Source of the DNA: Calothrix brevissima NIES-22
Lineage (GTDB): Bacteria; Cyanobacteriota; Cyanobacteriia; Cyanobacteriales; Nostocaceae
Direction: 5' to 3'
Length of the DNA: 64,000 bases
NCBI RefSeq assembly: GCF_002367995.1
Contig: NZ_AP018207.1
Span: forward strand, 2,242,660 to 2,306,659
Positions 60,800 through 64,000 of the stretch are shown piece after piece (position 1 is the stretch's first letter; the number at the start of each line of letters is the position of its first letter). The notes beneath the pieces were generated by a model. It saw nothing but the letters and a program-made list of their open reading frames with translations. It searched no databases and was not told the origin of the DNA. The translations under genes and the position numbers were made by a program.

Positions 60800-60852
60800 A
60801 TTCTTGTTTTCGTAAAAAACCTTTACTGTGTTTATATTGCACAGCAAAAATT

Positions 60853-63078
60853 ATGCTCATCCAGCCGAAGTTTTACGAGCATTTTCATGTTGAATTATCT
60901 CCTCCTAAAACTGTATTTTTATTAAGTGAAAAAGGTCATTTTGTCTTGAATGGGCGTTTATATTACCTTTTAGCACCCCTACTTAATGGACTTTACACAG
61001 TAGAGGAAATCATTCAACAATTGCAAGGACAAGCTAAGGCTGATGAAATTCTTTATGGTTTAGAACAATTGCATCGTAAAGGTTATATTACCAACGCAGA
61101 TAACATCTCGCATCAGGAATCTGCTTTTTGGGGACTGCTAAATCAAGATGGTAACTCGGTTACCCAAGCGCAAAAAGCAGCTAAAGTTAGCATTACCACC
61201 TTTGGTAGCGTCAAATCACAGCCATTAACTGCAATTTTAGAATCTCTGAATATTTCTGTGGCGGATTCTGGTAAATTTGCTGTGGTGCTTACAGATGACT
61301 ATCTTCAACCAGGATTAGCAAAATTTAACCACGAAGCTTTACAACAGCAGCTTCCTTGGTTATTAGTCAAACCTGTAGGCAGTGTAATTTGGATTGGCCC
61401 TATTTTTCGTCCTGGCGTGACAGGTTGCTGGGAATGTCTCGCACAGCGTTTGAGAATGAATCGTGAGGTTGAATCTTTTTTACAAGAACAAAAGCAAACC
61501 CTCAACCCGGTTTTGATTTCTCGTGCGGCGTTACCTTCAACTGTAGATACTGCGCTGAATTTAGCAGCTACAGAAATTGCTAAATGGTTAAGTAATCCCG
61601 AACAGCATACCCTAGAAGGGACATTATTAACTTTTGATTTAATTAATCTCAACATCCAACGCCATACTTTAGTTCGTCGTCCCCAATGCGATTGTTGCGG
61701 CGAAATAGCCTATCAGCAACCAGAACCTCAACCATTGGTATTAACTAGCCAACCCAAGCAATTAAGCGATGATGGTGGGTATCGCAGTTGTTTACCAGAA
61801 CAAGCTTGGCAAAATTACGAACATCATATTAGCCCAGTAACTGGCGTAATTAAAAGTATCTTTCAACCTTTCCAGAACAACGAGCTGATTCACGCCTATG
61901 TTGTTGAGCATAGTTTACCGTACAAAGGCAGAAGATTAGAGGATTTACGCCAAAAAAGCTTTGGTAAAGGGAAAACAGCCGCTCAAGCGAAGATGAGCGC
62001 CTTAGGCGAAGCAATTGAGCGCTATTGCGGAGCTTTTACAGGAGAAGAACCAAGGGTGAAAGCTGCTTATGCTAATTTGCAAGAATTGGCGATTCATCCT
62101 GATAAGTTTATGCACTATAGCGCTAATCAATACCGCGATCGCCAAATTTGGAATCAGCAACACCATGTTATTCAATGGATACCCGATCCTTTTGATGAAA
62201 GTCAAGAAATTGAATGGTCGCCTTTTTGGTCGCTAAATCAGCAACAATTTAAATATCTACCAACAGCCTATTGTTATTATGGTTATCCTCTCCCGGAAAA
62301 CCACAACTTTTGTTTTGCAGATACTAATGGTACAGCTGCGGGAAGTTGTAAAGAAGAGGCTATTCTTCAGGGCTTTATGGAGTTAGTTGAGCGGGATGCA
62401 GTAGCAATTTGGTGGTATAATCGACTCGCTAAACCTGGGGTAAATTTTCATAGTTTTGACGAGCCGTATCTAAATAAATTACATACATACTATAAATTTA
62501 TCGGTCGTGATTTCTGGGTATTAGACTTAACTACTGATTTAAATATTCCCACCTTCGCCGCAATTTCTCGCCGCTACAATCAACAGCCGGAAGATATTTT
62601 ATTTGGCTTTGGTACTCACTTTGATGCCAAAATTGCTCTGTTACGTGCTGTCACAGAAATGAATCAAATGGTATTTCTCTCTAGTAATGGAAATCCTCAA
62701 TCTTCTGCCAAATTTAGCCGTCAAGATATGCAGCATTGGTGTACAACTGCTACATTAGAAAATCAACCTTATTTATCACCGGATATTAATGCCATCCCCA
62801 AAGTTTACACAGATTATGCTCTCTACCAAAGTAATGATTTGCAACAAGATGTAATTAATTGTGTAAATTTAGCTGCAACAAAAGAGCTAGAAATATTGGT
62901 TCTAGAGCAAACACGCCCAGATATTGCTATACCTGTTGTGAAAGTTGTGGTTCCCGGTTTGCGTCACTTTTGGGCACAGTTTGCACCAGGACGATTATAT
63001 GAAGTTCCCGTAAACATGGGATGGTTAAAAGCAGAACTTCCAGAAACTCAGCTTAATCCAATTCCTATGTTTTTGTAA
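60853..63078 (+). CDS. Fused TOMM cyclodehydratase (E1-like partner plus YcaO)
   Basis: 741-residue enzyme expected to bind a peptide leader and make azoline or related backbone changes using ATP. Residues about 1-300 are the E1/ThiF-like leader-binding part (start VELSPPKTVFLLSEKGHFVL, zinc Cys in GCWECLAQ 192-195 and CDCC 279-282). Residues about 310-741 are YcaO: SALGEAIERYCGAF (383-396), MELVERDAVAIWW and ETQLNPIPMFL, the Pro-rich C-terminal end needed for activity in this family. This C-D fusion is as in PatD/TruD-type enzymes. It follows two leader-bearing genes on the same strand, so it is the likely modifying enzyme. No protease or transporter gene is seen next to it. Confidence 0.85.
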   Translation: MLIQPKFYEHFHVELSPPKTVFLLSEKGHFVLNGRLYYLLAPLLNGLYTVEEIIQQLQGQAKADEILYGLEQLHRKGYITNADNISHQESAFWGLLNQDGNSVTQAQKAAKVSITTFGSVKSQPLTAILESLNISVADSGKFAVVLTDDYLQPGLAKFNHEALQQQLPWLLVKPVGSVIWIGPIFRPGVTGCWECLAQRLRMNREVESFLQEQKQTLNPVLISRAALPSTVDTALNLAATEIAKWLSNPEQHTLEGTLLTFDLINLNIQRHTLVRRPQCDCCGEIAYQQPEPQPLVLTSQPKQLSDDGGYRSCLPEQAWQNYEHHISPVTGVIKSIFQPFQNNELIHAYVVEHSLPYKGRRLEDLRQKSFGKGKTAAQAKMSALGEAIERYCGAFTGEEPRVKAAYANLQELAIHPDKFMHYSANQYRDRQIWNQQHHVIQWIPDPFDESQEIEWSPFWSLNQQQFKYLPTAYCYYGYPLPENHNFCFADTNGTAAGSCKEEAILQGFMELVERDAVAIWWYNRLAKPGVNFHSFDEPYLNKLHTYYKFIGRDFWVLDLTTDLNIPTFAAISRRYNQQPEDILFGFGTHFDAKIALLRAVTEMNQMVFLSSNGNPQSSAKFSRQDMQHWCTTATLENQPYLSPDINAIPKVYTDYALYQSNDLQQDVINCVNLAATKELEILVLEQTRPDIAIPVVKVVVPGLRHFWAQFAPGRLYEVPVNMGWLKAELPETQLNPIPMFL

Positions 63079-63174
63079 AACTTCGATTAAGAAGATTAGT
63101 AAAATAACTTATCTGGAATGTTATAGGTATTAATAAAATTATCGATATTTATATAATACCTTATATTTTAAATT

Positions 63175-64000
63175 ATGAAGTTTAAGATAGCTAGCGATCG
63201 AGCTGGTATTTTTACATCTCAAAGACAACCATTTATCGGCAACAGTTATCAAGAAAATTTTGTGAATATTTTTGATGCTTATCCCGATTTAATTTTGTTA
63301 ACAACCTTGGGTAAGGGTTATTGCGTAGAAGTAAATCAAACTTTTTTAAATGTCACCGGCTACAGCCGGGAAAATGTCATAGGTACGCCCATTACAGTTT
63401 TGGATATGGGATTAACAGTTGACAGTTATACGCAAATCAAAAAAAAGTCCCAGACACAGGATTTTATCCAAAATTTAGAAATTGAATTTTGTTTAAAGTC
63501 TGGGGAAAAACGCATCGGTTTACTATCTGTTAAGCGCTTAGAATGGTTCGGTAAAACTTATTTACTGAATGTGATTCGTGATATTACAGAGCGGAAACAA
63601 ATAGAAGATGATTTACGCCGAATTGCCATGCACGATCCCTTGACAGGGTTACCCAATCGGGCTTACTTTATGCAGCAATTAGATTATGTTATTGAATCTC
63701 TGCAATATCATCCTGATTCTTGTTCTTATATTCTCTTTTTAGATTTGGATGCATTTAAAGCAATTAATGACAATTTTGGTCATGCTATGGGAGATAAATT
63801 ATTAATTGAAATTAGTCAGAGGCTCAGAGCTATACTCAGATGGGGAGATTTTATTGCCCGTCTTGGTGGTGATGAATTTGTGATTCTGCTGGAGGATGTG
63901 CAAAATTTTCGTTATGCTACGCGCATTGCTAATCAAGTAATTACTGCTCTCAAAAAACCAATGTTATTGAATGGGAAGAAAATTTCTTGTTCGGTGAGTA
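63175..64000 (+). CDS. PAS-GGDEF diguanylate cyclase (cut by window end)
   Basis: Starts ATGAAGTTTAAGATAG at 63175 and stays open to the edge. The first half is a PAS domain (IFDAYPDLILLTTLGKGYCV, NVTGYSRENVIGTPI) with a PAC end NVIRDITERKQIEDDL. Then MHDPLTGLPNRAYF opens a GGDEF domain: FLDLDAFKAINDNFGHAMGD, and RLGGDEF with an RxxD (RWGD) inhibitory site five residues before it. It should make cyclic-di-GMP and be feedback inhibited. An EAL domain could follow beyond the window. The -10-like TATAAT at about 63153 is upstream. Confidence 0.88.
   Translation, partial: MKFKIASDRAGIFTSQRQPFIGNSYQENFVNIFDAYPDLILLTTLGKGYCVEVNQTFLNVTGYSRENVIGTPITVLDMGLTVDSYTQIKKKSQTQDFIQNLEIEFCLKSGEKRIGLLSVKRLEWFGKTYLLNVIRDITERKQIEDDLRRIAMHDPLTGLPNRAYFMQQLDYVIESLQYHPDSCSYILFLDLDAFKAINDNFGHAMGDKLLIEISQRLRAILRWGDFIARLGGDEFVILLEDVQNFRYATRIANQVITALKKPMLLNGKKISCSVS

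Noticed and set aside
1-64000. tRNA or rRNA genes
   Set aside because: I found no cloverleaf with conserved GTTCRANNC-type arms and no rRNA-like sequence by reading; a tRNAscan-SE run would settle it.

Overview
The window looks like chromosome of a filamentous cyanobacterium of the Nostocales type. The evidence is the very frequent HIP1 octamer GCGATCGC, 9-bp short tandemly repeated repeats (GGACAAGGA/G) and TTGACCA heptamer runs between genes, and typical cyanobacterial genes: helical carotenoid protein, CruP-like protein, cyAbrB, DesC, DUF1822/DUF928 proteins, CHAT/CHASE2 proteins and a giant WD40 STAND NTPase. I see no rRNA or tRNA gene.

Layout. 0.2-4.5 kb: an RsmB-type rRNA methyltransferase, the DUF2157/GDYXXLXY membrane pair and small unknown genes. 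4.8-12.2 kb: a minus-strand block of DUF928, CHAT-CHASE2, DUF1822 and TPR-CHAT genes, probably one caspase-like signalling module. 12.6-19.8 kb: an eCIS-core-tagged protein with a Cys/His/Asp protease-like domain, and a 1870-residue STAND NTPase with 14 WD40 repeats whose NTPase domain carries intergenic-type DNA repeats read in frame. 20-32 kb: housekeeping and accessory genes (class I aldolase, RMD1, acyl-CoA ligase, RNase T2, CAP protein, HCP divergent from CruP, a duplicated membrane protein, thioesterase). 32.2-36.9 kb: an IS607-type transposon whose tnpA is split by a 120-bp MITE with a TA duplication, then a CRISPR array of 27 identical 37-bp repeats and 26 spacers without cas genes in view, then a 62-bp tandem repeat. 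37-56 kb: PanE-like reductase, fasciclin, glycosyltransferase, Rpn nuclease, PyrR, CbiB, Rrf2, cyAbrB, ClC channel, a second TPR-CHAT protein, MurF, and a TetR fused to a dead tyrosine-recombinase-like domain, divergent from desC across two matching candidate operators. 56-63 kb: a TPS exoprotein, then two precursor-like genes (double-Gly leader plus peptidase S74 chaperone domain) followed by a fused YcaO/TOMM cyclodehydratase. A PAS-GGDEF diguanylate cyclase runs off the right edge.

The best candidate for an undescribed system is the 59.5-63.1 kb RiPP-like locus. There a double-Gly leader, a short variable segment and a self-cleaving trimerising S74 domain lie in one polypeptide, next to an azoline-forming YcaO enzyme. 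Intergenic DNA is rich in small inverted-repeat elements of at least six families, one nested inside another.
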